Shown here piece by piece: positions 1-10,527 of a stretch of DNA of 64,000 bases (position 1 is its first letter; each line of letters begins with the position of its first letter). The stretch spans positions 186,001 to 250,000 of the forward strand of contig BLAL01000236.1 of assembly GCA_015698045.1 (NCBI GenBank). The letters run 5' to 3'. The position numbers and the translations under genes were made by a program. This DNA is from Rhizophagus clarus. Taxonomy: Eukaryota > Glomeromycota > Glomeromycetes > Glomerales > Glomeraceae. The notes beneath the pieces are model-generated. The model ran no database searches. It was not told the origin of the DNA and saw only the letters and a program-made list of their open reading frames with translations.

Positions 1-1
1 A

Positions 2-847
2 TCTTGTTTATGTAATAGGTACGACTATGTAGTTGACTGGGAGCTTACTTGGTTCGCTCTCAATTTTTCTCCAGTCCACGATGCTTCCTTCCTGGCTTCT
101 CATGCTTCAAGGCATTACACCTTCAAATTCAAATTCTTCCTCGATGATTTGCCTCTCCTGGAAAAATTGAAAATTACCCATCCTGATATTTATATTGATC
201 TTCTTACATGCCGCTCATGCCGTGATCGCAAGGAAGACTTGATGCACCTAATCCTTTGCTCTTCACATCATTCCGTTATGCATCAAATCTTACAATCCTA
301 TCAGAATCATTTATTTTCCAAGCTCCGCGAAGCCAAACGTTTGGCTAACCAGGACTCCACGCCTTTGCTTAGGAAGCTTTCTTCTCTTTCTTGCTGGACT
401 ATTTCTTCTTCTAATTGGTCCTCTTACGCGCTCATCTGGGGTTGTTTATTCAGCGCCTTTATTGATTTGTTTGTTGATTTATCTATCCCCAGACCGTCCG
501 CTATAAAGGTTGTAGCTGCGATTCACAATAACTTTATTCAGAAGCTTCGAAAACGCATTTGGAATCTGCGTACTTATGATAAAAGTAAATGGAAAGACGT
601 GATAAACATCACCTTTAAATTGAAAACTACTCCTCGGCCATCTAATCTGCCTGCCACTTCGTATGTGCCTTTCTTTTCGCTACCTCCTCTGACTCATCTC
701 GTGACCTTACGTGACTCCAAAATTGATTGGATAAAGAACTCGATGATTCAAGGTTTGCCATGGTATAATCATCTGTCGGGTTTTATGGGTCATCTAACGG
801 TGCTACTTAATAACAGCTTTTGCAGGATGGGATGTCAATTTTTATAA
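2..847 (+). mobile_element. LINE (non-LTR retrotransposon) reverse-transcriptase ORF, C-terminal end, 5' truncated by window
   Basis: One reading frame is open from base 2 to a TAA at 845-847, so the ORF enters from outside the window; the TTG at 149 is not a start. The part visible is about 281 residues. Near residues 69-85 there is a C-x2-C-x8-H-x3-C cluster (key residues in CRSCRDRKEDLMHLILC), the zinc-knuckle-like motif found after the RT and RNase H domains of many fungal LINE polyproteins. The rest is rich in L, W, S and basic residues with no catalytic motif, as expected for the tail. The RT and RNase H domains would lie upstream, off the window. The coding strand is richer in C and G than its surroundings, fitting a recent insertion. 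LINE tail is inference from the motif and style; alternatively it is another retroelement C-terminus. Confidence 0.6.
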
Positions 848-1600
848 TGGGCGTGTTATCCGTTATTACGTTAGCATAGTTACTTCTACTTTGGTTAGAA
901 TATATCAAGGGGGAAGATCTAGGAAAATTTAGTGTAATGCGATTTATTCTTTTTAGGATAGGTTTATTACTATATTTTTACTTAGGAGACTATATAGCTT
1001 TGTTTTTAGTTAGTTTTATTTTATTTTATTTCTTTTTATCACTTGTAAATTGTATCAGTTTAATAATAATTAATAAAGATAAGGGCTACTATGTCGCGTT
1101 TGCCTTGAATTTAAATTCTTTCTTAAAGAAATTATGGATATTAGTCATATGAACCTATTGGCAATAGAGTCCCAAAAATCATGATGGCTTCTACCATTAA
1201 TATTGTGGTAGGTGCAGTTTCTGTCTCAGCATATGTCAACCAGCTCGTTCATCATAGTCCAGTTCCAATGGACGTTATAGTGAGAATAACATGAATGTGT
1301 ATGGCGAGGCATTATTAGATTAGATTTGATTTTTATAATTTGATTTTGGGATGAGTAAAAATTTGGGTAGAAAGAAAGTCGTAAAATGTCATTTTAAATA
1401 AAATTTGAACAATACCTCTTTGGTTTGATTTTATTTCTCGTTTCAATTAAAATTTAATTTATTACACTCTCATCATTAAACATATTAATTAAATCTCGTG
1501 CGGATATGGATTATCTAAATATAAATATCATGATTAATAAAAAAAAATCTTAGTTTGATTTCATATCAATATATCATATTTAAAAATAAAAACAATTATA
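848..1600. other. LINE 3' flank and AT-rich non-coding DNA
   Basis: The first ~100 bases after the ORF are probably the LINE 3' untranslated region. A 71-codon hydrophobic ORF at 937-1152 has no recognisable motif and looks like chance translation of T-rich DNA. I see nothing else that can be supported here. Confidence 0.4.
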
Positions 1601-1611
1601 TTCTGATTAAA

Positions 1612-1875
1612 TATTTTGTGTACATTTCTTAAAAAAATCATAAAAAAAATCTTGTACATCGTACATACACGCAATTACTAAATATCATCTCTTGTGATAA
1701 ATAAAAAATTGCGCAACACAAATTCAACACAAATTCAACACAAATTTAACAAATTTAATGAAATTTGGCCAAAATTAATAATTTTTTACCAGAATTATCA
1801 ACACAAATTGAACATAAATTGAACACAAGTTTCAGTCACGATTTATTTATGTCACGCCCGTGTTGTTGACAATTA
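1612..1875 (+). repeat. dispersed repeat A, copy 1 (CACAAATT-rich)
   Basis: A segment containing repeated AACACAAATTCAACACAAAT-type phrases and ending in a run around 'cacgatttatttatgtcac' matches 59905-60120 in the same orientation at roughly 85-90% by eye. The internal block 'gaaatttggccaaaatt' is present in both copies. It is non-coding and its class is unknown. Confidence 0.75.
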
Positions 1876-1919
1876 AATAAATAAATCTGTATGATATGAT
1901 TGTGTATGATTACATATAC

Positions 1920-2150
1920 AGTATCGTATTTTCTGGCCAATCAAAATTAGGCTGATCCTTGCATGTAATTTAATCTGCACACGTTTTTTGTCCTATTTAT
2001 TTTTTGTTTCTTTATTTCTTTATTTTTTTGTTCAATATTTTTCTCTTCTTTTTATTATTTCTTTATCCTTTTGTTCAATATTTTTTTATATTTCATAATT
2101 TATTGCTTTACAGGTATAGAAATATTTGTTTATTAATACTACTTTACAGA
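1920..2150 (-). repeat. dispersed repeat B, copy 1 (inverted relative to 57.7-59.9 kb copies)
   Basis: 1920-2050 is the reverse complement of 59750-59880 (shared 'tattttctggccaatcaaaa' and the following TTTCTTTATTTCTTTA run). 2080-2150 is the reverse complement of 57870-57915 (shared 'caggtatagaaatatttgtt'). Beside repeat A, which is direct in both places, this suggests an element with repeat B as an inverted terminal part. Confidence 0.7.
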
Positions 2151-2247
2151 AACCTTGAAAATATGAGCGATGTTAAATTGATACGGATACGATATAAATT
2201 TCATGTCATAATGGTATCAATTTCTGTGATGATATTGTTATAATGTT

Positions 2248-2579
2248 GATTTGATATCGTTACTTCATCACCATAATTTATCGCAAAAATATCGTGGTGA
2301 TATCTATTCAAAAGAATATCAAATCGGCACAGCCTTGATATCATTACGATGTTGGTAATTTCAAAAAAAAGGATGATATATTTGCGATATTGATTTGATA
2401 TCGTCACTTCATCCCACAATTTATCGCTGAGATATCGTGACAACATTTATTTAAAAAAATATCTGATCGGTATAGTCTTGATATCGTTACAATATTGGTA
2501 ATTTCAGGGATAAAAAAAGATGTATTTACGATATTGATTTGATATCGTCACTTCATTGCCGCAACTCATTTGTGGTATC
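2248..2579. repeat. tandem repeat, 144-bp period, about 2.3 units
   Basis: Units begin with 'gatttgatatcgt' at 2248, 2392 and 2536, giving two periods of 144 bp. Each unit contains several GATATCGT/ACGATATC half-palindromes. The same word enriches 20.5-22.2 kb and 40.5-41.0 kb. Confidence 0.8.
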
Positions 2580-2688
2580 GCAACTCATCTGCAATACTGC
2601 AAATATTAAACTTTTTTTTTTTTTACAACTTTTATATGTATAACGTGCTGCCATATTATTAAAATAAAATTCTGATATTTTTATACAA

Positions 2689-2856
2689 TTAAGCAAGATT
2701 ACATAAAAATATACTATAGACTTTGACTACTTCCGTATGTCGCCGCCACAGAGGTTGTTGAGATTGCGGTTGCAAAGGCTTCCAAATTTTAATAAGAGAA
2801 TTCTTTTTACGAATTTCTTGTTCTTGTATAGGTTTATTACGATATTGAGAAGACAT
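2689..2856 (-). pseudogene. broken 5' exon of the Q/P-rich gene family (copy of 6117 start)
   Basis: From an ATG at 2856 the frame reads MSSQ...IRKK.SLIK.W.PLQPQSQQP. It then leaves the family pattern and ends at 2689. The gene starting at 6117 begins with MSSQ...IRKK.SLIK.W.P.QPQ.QQP, so this is a truncated duplicate of that first exon. The homology continues upstream: 'gatcttaccacatcatgatc' lies about 120 and 90 bp before the two ATGs. No downstream exons are found. At the position where the 6117 copy has TGA, this copy has GAA. It is probably a dead fragment, though a short peptide cannot be excluded. Confidence 0.6.
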
Positions 2857-3060
2857 TTTTAAAACTTGTTTGATGATGATTCTACAGGTTAAAATGTGAG
2901 TCAAAAATTTTTTTTTCTTCTCATTTTTTTTTATTATTATAAATTAATTCTTTCATTCCTTATTTTTGCATTGATCTTACCACATCATGATCGAGTATGA
3001 TTAATATGGTGGTCAATTTCGAAAGAAAAAATATATTTTTTTTGATATACTTTGATGTAT
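2857..3060 (-). promoter_or_regulatory. duplicated upstream region of the MSSQ genes
   Basis: About 200 bp upstream of the 2856 ATG, including 'gatcttaccacatcatgatc' and 'gattaatatgg', match the region upstream of the 6117 ATG (6185-6290). Weaker extra copies of the 'ttgatctta' word recur at about 6307 and 6460. This indicates duplication of a 5' flank; promoter function is inferred only from position. Confidence 0.4.
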
Positions 3061-4046
3061 TTTCCATATGATTTTAGATATTGAGAATTTGGTAAGAGAA
3101 GAGTTTTTTTAATTACTACTTTAACGAAATGTACTAACACTTGTTCTTTTTTTTAGACAGGTTCAAAGCATGGGATTTCAACTGGAGCTCAGGGGTGTAG
3201 ATTTCGGTGGGTATTTTATAACATTTTTTTTTTAAATCTTTTTTTTTTAATGTACTATTACTAACAGTTCATTTCTTTGGAATTTTTCTATTTTGTAAAT
3301 TATACTAGTAGTTTATGTATTATTATTTAGCCGTATAATAAAATAATTTATTAGCATTTTAAAATATATTAATCATGTTCTGTCAATCTTTACAAAATTG
3401 TGAAAATTATCATAAAATGGTTTTAAATACATTGTCAGGATGACATATTTTATGATGTTCTGGTAAGCATCGGAAATGGGTTCTAATGTGGTTTTCAAAA
3501 TGATTTTTTATTATGTAAAATGTCTTTACAACCATATTAAAATTCGAATTTTAAGTACATTTATGATATCATAAAAGTATCATACGATATCTTGAAAAAA
3601 TTGCCTTGTCCAGTAAAAGTAGTCTCATTTATTTACGAATGTATATTTTAATATACAGTATTTGAAATGTATTAGAGACATTATTCTATTCAATACATTT
3701 ACTAAATTTTATCGACATGGTTAATAAATTTTTAAAATCGGAACGATTTTGATAATAATTCGTGATGATTTATCGGTAAATTGATTCACGATCAGTAGAC
3801 GATTATTTGCATGATATGTTTACTATTCAGACACAATTCAATACATTTCAGCAAAGAATAAATTATATATATATTAAGCAAAATTATTGATATGAACTTT
3901 ATTTATGATTAAAAGTGTTAATAATAAAAGTATTAATAATGTAAATGTTAAGTATAATTACTAAATTATAGCTCTTCTATGCTAAATATTTACTATAAAC
4001 TATTGATCGAATAAAAAAATCAAAGCGCTATAACATTATAAGACCA
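3061..4046. other. AT-rich non-coding DNA with one splice-cassette-like block
   Basis: At about 3145-3200 a T-rich tract ends in 'tttttttag' followed by a short GC-richer block, resembling single units of the cassette arrays at 21.4-23.3 kb. The remainder is AT-rich DNA in which I recognise nothing. Confidence 0.35.
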
Positions 4047-4190
4047 TCAAGTTTCCACGAATATTTTATTTTCTATCCCTTTTGTTCTTAGAGTATTAAA
4101 AATCTTCCAGAACCTTAAAGTATTATCGTCACCACCAGCTCCAGCTACAATGTCCTCTCCATTTGGAGAAATATAAAAATAAAGAACGTG
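4047..4190 (-). pseudogene. Cdc20/Fizzy-related (Cdh1-like) WD40 protein, C-terminal fragment
   Basis: The minus-strand frame from 4190 to a TGA at 4047-4049 gives 47 residues containing SPNGEDIVAGAG...TLRFWKIFN. This matches the last WD40 blade of Cdc20/Fizzy-family APC/C activators, normally SPDG.TIVTGAGDETLRFWNVF. Three extra residues sit after GAG and the usual DETLRFW is altered. No other WD40 blades or the C-box are visible upstream, and no AG acceptor directly abuts the block, so I read it as an orphan fragment of a host cell-cycle gene carried into repeat DNA. A distant live paralogue is less likely. Confidence 0.65.
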
Positions 4191-4262
4191 ATAAAAATGT
4201 AAAATGATACATAATAAAAATATATTATATAAAATTTATAATAATGCTTCTCACTAGCCTCC

Positions 4263-6117
4263 TTAATTTGCAATCTTCTTAGTTACTTTTTTTTTATGCT
4301 TTCTTTGCTCTCTTTCATCATTATCATTCTTTTCGTTATCATCTTCGGGAAATGACCTTGCAGCACTTATGTAATAATGAGACAGCTCCATTGATCTTGT
4401 AATATCTATTTTATCAGTACAAGCAAAGTCCAAATTTATTGTGTATAAATCTGTATTTGCCATAAAAAAGTTGCGACGAGCTGTCTTGTCATCATCCACC
4501 TCCTCACTTAAATATCTAATCCCGTAAATAATAACATTTTGGAGCGCTCTTTCCATTTCTTCTGATAGTTCATTTGAAACACATGTCAACCACTGTCGAA
4601 ATATAGTTGAAACTGAAACTTTAGATTTTAACTAGGAAATATTATCGTTAGTGCAACTATTCTGATATGCGAAACCTATATTCGACCATAATTCACTCAT
4701 CTATCCATCAAAAACTTTTCGAAAACGTTTGCCCATAAAACTAATTTTTTGTTTGTTTTCTTTCTTCTTAGAAAAATGCGGAAATAATTTACTAATTATA
4801 TCTTCTATCATTAAATTTCTAGAAGAATGATCAAGGTGTCGAGTACGAAGGAATAGTGCTCTTAATTCAACGTAAATGATATCTAAGATCCATTTTGGGA
4901 GAGAACTATAATTATTTTCTAATATTTCACTCATCTGTTTTTGACTATATTCGCGACTGGTTTTAGGTTCCGTATATTTATCTGGAACATTCGCGTTGGG
5001 TCTTGGAGAAGGACTTCTGAGGTAGTGACGTTCTTTAGTAAAATATTGAGACAGCAACTCCAAATTGTTATTTATGAGTTGTCGTTTAAAATTATCCCTA
5101 TAATAAAAATAAATGGGCTCAGAACATATGAATTATAAATATTACAGATTTACTATATATATTTACATTGGAGTGCGGCTCTTCAAAGGCGGAGAACGCA
5201 GCAGAGAATGTGGTGACGTCGCCAAAGAGGATTCCAGTGATGTTATTGTTGATATGGGACTTTGACTTTTCCTGTATTTCTCGGTCATAAAATTGATATA
5301 ATCGGGTAAAATTAGGCTGAATTCATCCGCTATTTTCTTCTTAGTTTTATAGGGATCTGAAGATATATTTATTATTTCCTCAATTCTCAAGAACTCCTCT
5401 TTTAGCATTTTGTCTACAATTATTAAATATCAAGGTAAGTGAACTATTCATATCACAAAAAGAAAGAATAATGAATTTCAATTATAGGTCACCTATTTTT
5501 TCTTCATCATCAATTTGTTGAGAAGGTTGAGGTGGTAATTGAGGTAAGTATTGTTGAGGTTGTTGAGAAGGTGATTGTGACCATTGGTATTCATGATGTG
5601 GCCATTGACGTTGCTGATTTTGTTGAGGTTGTTGAGGTTGTTGAGGCCATTGAGGTAGAGGTGGTTGCGGCCATTGAGGTTGAGATTGTTGAGGTTGTTG
5701 AGGCCATTGAGATTGAGGTGGTTGCGGCCATTGAAATTGAAATTGTTGAGGTTGTTGAGGCCATTGAGATTGAGGTGGTTGCGACCATTGAAATTGATGA
5801 GGTTGAGATTGTTGAGGTTGTTGAGGCCATTGAGATTGAGGTGGTTGTGGCCATTGAAATTGAAATTGTTGAGGTTGTCGCGGCCACTGAAGTAGAGTTT
5901 GGGGTTGAGATTGTTGCAGTTGTTGAGATTGAGGTTATTGCGGTTGATGAGATTGAGGTTGTTGCGGTTGTTGAGATTAGGGTTGTTGCAGCTGTTGAGG
6001 TTGTTGCGGCCATTGAGACTGAGGTTGTTGATATTGCGGTTGCGATGGCTGCCAATGTTTAATAAGAGAACCTTTTTTACGAATTCATTGTTCTTTATCA
6101 AGATCTTGAGAAGACAT
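4263..6117 (-). pseudogene. degenerate Q/P-rich multi-exon protein gene
   Basis: Proposed model from ATG 6117: exon 6117-5493, intron 5414-5492, exon 5413-5167, intron 5098-5166, exon 5097-4263. Both introns are GT-AG and keep frame (phases 1 and 2). Exon 1 starts MSSQDLDKEQ, then encodes IRKKGSLIKHWQP and a ~180-residue repeat of QWPQQPQQ/QPPQSQ units. Later exons encode a helical acidic/basic segment with ELRALFLRTR..DHSSRN, like LIDEEMKCLFLRTR in the 11.2 and 26.7 kb paralogues, and a lysine-rich end. Breaks: TGA at codon 11, two TAA within the Q tract (CAA to TAA), and two TAG between 4703 and 4635. A different frame of the Q tract is open for 202 codons (5493-6101) but is Asn-rich low complexity and disagrees with the 2856 copy. 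No known function; relation to the paralogues is tentative. Confidence 0.55.
5515..6060. repeat. coding minisatellite (TTGAGG/CAACCT-rich, 57-63-nt units)
   Basis: The block is an array of 'ttgaggttgttgaggccatt' type phrases. Clear higher-order units recur at about 5650, 5713, 5773 and 5833. On the minus strand it encodes WPQQPQQ.Q-type repeats of the gene starting at 6117. All six frames are low complexity, so long ORFs here (both strands) are shadows. Confidence 0.85.
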
Positions 6118-6907
6118 TTTAATGATATCTCAATATAAAAAAAAAGAAATAATTGAATAAAAAAAAAAAAAATTTTTTTTATCCCCTTTTTTTTTGCGTT
6201 GATCTTACCACATCATGATCGAAAAAAATTAATCTTTTTCTTGCATCGTAATTATATCTATGATTAATATGGTTAATTACGAAAAGAAAAAAAATTCTTT
6301 TTGCCATTGATCTTATTATATCATATGATACAGATTTTTTTAAGAAAAAAAAATATGATTAATATAATGATGGATATTGTAATTAAATCATGGCCAAGTA
6401 AAATTAATATTTTTCTCACATTGTTACGATTAATTTCGAAAATAAGTTTCTTTTTTACCATTGATCTCAATAGATTTTCTAAGGAAAAAAATTTGATTAA
6501 TATAATGACGGACATTGTGATTATCGAGTAAAAATTAATCTTTTTTTCAATTTTTTTCTTTTTTTTAAAAATTCTATATCGTGGTTATACCTATTACCAA
6601 AAAAAACTTTTTCTGCAAAAAAAGTTGTTTGCATTGATATCATAACACTACGAGTTATCTTTTTCTTGAACCTTCTCAAACATCTTAAGTCGTATAATTA
6701 ATAATTAACCCCTCCTATAAACAGAGAGCAACTTACTTTAATATAAACACGAATATAAAATACGTTAGTAATGAGAACGAAAAATAAATTCTTTTGGAAA
6801 AAGAGATTATTTAAAGCACTGAACTGAAAGGAATAATTCCTAGGATAGTGAGTGATTTGAACTAAGCCAAAGTTAGAAACAAGATAGTTTCGGTATCTTC
6901 AGGCAGT
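6118..6907. other. AT-rich flank with degenerate ~150-bp repeats
   Basis: Three weak repeats of a 'cattgatctta...gattaatat' phrase occur at about 6190, 6303 and 6457. ORFs at 6301-6531 are T-rich low complexity. Nothing else is supported. Confidence 0.35.
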
Positions 6908-6909
6908 AT

Positions 6910-7110
6910 GGATGAAGACAATTCACGTATTAGCCCTTGTTCTACAATTGATTTTTATCAAACTCACTCTACATTGATTATTTCAGTTCTGTCTCAACTG
7001 ATCTCCGGGGAAGAAGTAAAGTAGAAATCAAAGAATGGGAATTATGTATGGAAAAGGAATTAAAAAAAAAGAAGCAACAGTTCTGCGAGTTAGAAATATC
7101 TGAGTAGATG
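6910..7110 (+). pseudogene. possible short coding remnant, unknown protein
   Basis: An ATG at about 6910 opens 38 codons beginning MDEDNSRISP. A second frame from about 6983 to a TAG near 7110 encodes a charged helix-like stretch containing GRSKVEIKEWELCMEKE. The two blocks would join with a frameshift or a very short intron. The composition (K/E-rich, W and C present) looks more like protein than the surrounding DNA. The family is not recognised. Confidence 0.25.
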
Positions 7111-8245
7111 ATTCATGCTGAAGCTGCTCTTCTCTCATTTCATCACTGATGCTTTTTCTTATGCACCTTATCCAAGAAAGCATCTATTTCCCTTTCCTTC
7201 GATGACTTGGTATTCTTGAGCTGGTTTTATGTGCATATACTGTATAAAACTTCTGGTCAAATGATCGTAGCATTGCTTTAAATTCCTAATTAGCTAATTA
7301 CACATGTGCATATTGCATATTTTACCAAATTCTGTAGACCAATAAAAATCACAGTTTTACACTGAGATTATCATTTAATCTCATTTGGATAAATTGTTTG
7401 TACTTGGCGTGAAGAACAGATTATACTGTACTAATTAAACTGGCTGGTACTTACAAAAAAGAGATCTTTTTTTCTGTTTTTTTTCTAATTATTATGCTTT
7501 TTTATTTTTATCTAAGGCTGTGTTTTATTGTGCCATTGATTTACTTATTATATGGCTATATTTATTTCACTATCAATCATCGCTTTGTGTAAAGCTATAG
7601 TTTGTGGTTGTGCAAATTTCCCACTGGCGCTTTCCTGGGTGTTTAATAGAATAATTGGTCGGCAAGTCATGTATAATGTATATTGATATAAAAGAATTTA
7701 TTTTTTAGTTGTCTTTCTGGCGCAGATTACTAATGTATATTAATTTAATTGATGGTGTGTGACTAAACAAATATTGACGACAACTTTTCAAATAAAAAGG
7801 TATCCGTAATTAGACAACTAAACAGGAACATCTCAGTGCTAGGATGAGCCTTGTTTAGAATAAGCCCAGCAATTCCGTACTGAGATTTTTGAATGATGTT
7901 TCCCATTTAGGATAGGCCCAACACTTCGCTAGTTGTATATAAATACCCCTAATTTTTCAAGAAAAATAAAGTTTTATAACGATTTCCCTTAATAACTTAT
8001 TTTCACGTTCCTATTTTTTTTTTTAAAAAAAAAGAAATAAAAATTTTAGAAAAATCTTATTCCCATGTTCTTTTTTTTTAAATAAATATGATTAAAAAAA
8101 AAAAATTTTCTCCTCCTACCTGAAAGAACTTTGTTTTATCAAAAAAAAAAAAGAATTTTCTCCTCCTACCCGAAAGAACCTTTAAGTTTTATCAAAAAAA
8201 AAGTTCATACTCTTCCTTTTTAAAATAACGTGTCTTAATTTTAAT
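7111..8245. other. non-coding, AT-rich; weak minus-strand coding trace near 7150-7215
   Basis: On the minus strand at about 7215-7140 a frame reads KSSKEREIDAFLDKVHKKK and then stops, which looks like a fragment of a charged coiled-coil protein. From 7980 to 8230 there are short repeats of 'ttctcctcctacc.gaaagaac' (8108 and 8158). Nothing else is supported. Confidence 0.3.
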
Positions 8246-9023
8246 ATGCCTGATAACATTGATAACACTACTATTATCGACAATAATAATGAAGTTAGCG
8301 ATGATTTTTATATAATTGATAACCCGAACGCGATTAAAGATATATTAAGTATATCTGTTAATCATTCCATAACAATAAAGAATAATTCTAGTACAATTCA
8401 AATGTTAATTACAATACTCCAAGGTAAGTTAACACTATGTTTTTTTGGGTGCATTGATGCTGTATATGGCTCTATCAGGTTACTGATACTGTATGTTTTG
8501 ATACTGACTAACAATATAAGAACGACTTACCGCTGCTTCATCTACTATCTCTCCTCCTATTGTCTCTACTTCTCCTCTTAATGTCTCTGCTATTGCCTCT
8601 CCTTCTCTTCCAGTCTCAACATACAGATCCTTGTCAGATTCAATTTCATCTTTAAGCTCTTCGCTACCCTTAGACTCTTCAGTAACCTCATCATCAATAA
8701 CTCCCTTAATGACTTTAATTTCATCGATCTCACCAATTTCCTCGATCTCCCCAATTTCCTCGAACCCGCCAATTTCTTTGAACCTGGCTCCCAGTTCAAA
8801 TTTAAATTTTATATGCACGTCGGAGGGGGTCGCTTTATCTAGCAGGATAAATTGGATTGCGTCTATCGGCTCATATAAAGATCCGTGTTACTTATGTGAA
8901 TATTACGGGCATGGTTTTAATACCTGCCCGAATATTCAGCAAAATTACCAGGGAAGATGCTGCAGGTGTTGGGTCAGTTCGCACGAGTCAAACATATGGG
9001 CTGATTTGTTCACTCTGCATTAA
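8246..9023 (+). CDS. two-exon Ser/Pro-rich protein with CCHC zinc knuckles
   Basis: Exon 1 is 8246-8423, intron 8424-8520 (GTAAGT...TATAAG, 97 nt), exon 2 8521-9023. The phase-1 join is exact and gives 226 residues with no internal stop. Residues 1-59 are Asn/Asp/Ile-rich. Residues ~60-175 are Ser/Pro/Thr/Ile-rich and probably disordered, with repeats of ISSISPISS. Residues ~182-195 form a C-x2-C-x4-H-x4-C retroviral-type zinc knuckle (CYLCEYYGHGFNTC), followed at ~206 by a partial C-x2-C-x4-H knuckle. CCHC knuckles bind single-stranded nucleic acid and are typical of Gag-like ORF1 proteins of LINEs, which this may derive from; a host protein is possible. No RT follows. An alternative acceptor at 8479 gives an immediate stop, so 8520 is preferred. 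Confidence 0.6.
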
Positions 9024-9400
9024 AAAGAGTTATTAAATTGATTTTCACAGTTTTCGTTACTCAAAATTGTTTTGTAATACCAAAAAATCATCTGATTGAT
9101 GATCACTTGATTAAATAATAAGTTGAACAAAAATTTACATTTGCAAAACTTAAATTATTAAATGTAAAAGAGACGTGAAAAAACCCATTTCACTAATAAA
9201 AAACCCATTTCTCATATATATGGAATTTTTAACATATATTATTAAAAAGTAAGTATATTTTAATAAAATATAAAGTAAAATAAAAATTTATATAGTCTTA
9301 GTAGCTATAAATATTTATGAAAGTGTAATAAAAACATCATATAAAAGATGGTATTATAATAGATATTTTTAAACAATAAAATAATTATTTTATGTCAGAG
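9024..9400. other. AT-rich spacer
   Basis: I see nothing in this stretch beyond low-complexity A/T runs. Confidence 0.4.
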
Positions 9401-9417
9401 TTTGTATTACTATCTTT

Positions 9418-9745
9418 AAACGCAAATATATCAAGATTCACTGATCCGTTTTCTATAATTTTAGGCTTGTTGGAAAGCCCTTGTTCTGGACTTTATAGAC
9501 GAAAAAAGAGCTTGCCGATTGGATCATTAGATCCGGAGATATTTACGTTTAAAGTTGAGGTACGAATTTTTTAACATGTTTAAATGCAAATATCTTGGGA
9601 TCCACTGATCCGTTTTTTAAAATTTTAGGCTCTTTGGAAAGCCCTTGATCTGGACTATATGAGCGAAAAAAGAGCTTGCCGATTGGATCATTGGATCTGG
9701 AGATATTTACGTTTAAAGTTGAGATACGAATTTTTAACATATATA
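9418..9745. repeat. tandem pair of ~164-bp foldback units
   Basis: Two units start with 'gcaaatat' at 9422 and 9586. Each carries 'cactgatccg' near its start and 'gagatatttacgtttaaagt' near its end; start and end are imperfect reverse complements (AAACG.AAATAT.../...ATATTTACGTTT). The short ORFs on both strands here are by-products. This looks like a duplicated MITE or foldback element. Confidence 0.75.
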
Positions 9746-10034
9746 GTAAATGCTAAGATTTATATTAATTTAAAAGAAATATTTACCAAATTATAGTATA
9801 ATAACATTAAATAAAATTTTTTAATACTCACCCTCAATTTACTGTATATTGTATAGTATTTTGTATAATAAAAATGTAACAAAATCAATATTTTAATTAA
9901 AGGTGGTCAAATCAGCCCATATGAAGATTGCCATTTACGAAGAGGTGAAAAGGTACCTATTCCATTTAAAAAGAATTTTTTAAAGCCGGCCAATTTAATC
10001 AAATTTTTTGGAAAAATTGAGGAATAGGTTTTTT

Positions 10035-10200
10035 TTTTAATTCATTTCTGGTTGCCTTGGTGGCGAATTTTTTATTCTATGTAGTTTGTTTGGTCTGCCT
10101 GGTGGCGGGTTTTTTTCCTGGTTCGTCTGGTAACGAGTTTTTTTTCTGGTTTGCCTTGTGGTGTAAAGGTTTCTGGTTCGCCTGGTGGCGTGTTCTTTTT
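10035..10200 (+). repeat. short degenerate tandem repeat (CTGGTTYGCCTGGTGGCG)
   Basis: About four ~40-bp units of 'ctggttcgcctggtggcg' followed by T runs. The GC content of the core is higher than the surroundings. No coding frame. Confidence 0.65.
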
Positions 10201-10527
10201 TTATTTTGATATTTTTTTATAATAATAATAAATAATAATGCATTTTATCAATCACACTGGCACTAAATAAAATTTATTAAGACATTTTTTGAATATTATC
10301 TTGAATGCCAAATTAATATGATGATAATGTTAAATTCATATTGCAGAAAATATAAAAAAAAATTGTTCAATATGGAAGTCAGTAATTTGATGGCTGTTTA
10401 AAAATCTAAGGTTTCTGTTAAGATTGTTTGTTTCTTTACTATAAAAATGCTGATCAATAACTTTTAGTTCAGTAAAATTATTAATTTGTATAATAAATTT
10501 CTTTTATTCAGTAATAAATTTTGAAGT

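Noticed and set aside
5493-6101. 202-codon ORF, Asn/Leu-rich, and long ORFs on both strands of the same block
   Set aside because: The block is a coding minisatellite; the homologous copy at 2856 and the splice joins support the Q/P-rich frame instead. All other frames are open only because of the repeat.
8480-8818. 112-codon minus-strand ORF rich in E, I and K
   Set aside because: It is the antisense of the Ser/Pro-rich exon of the 8246-9023 gene, which has an exact intron and zinc knuckles.
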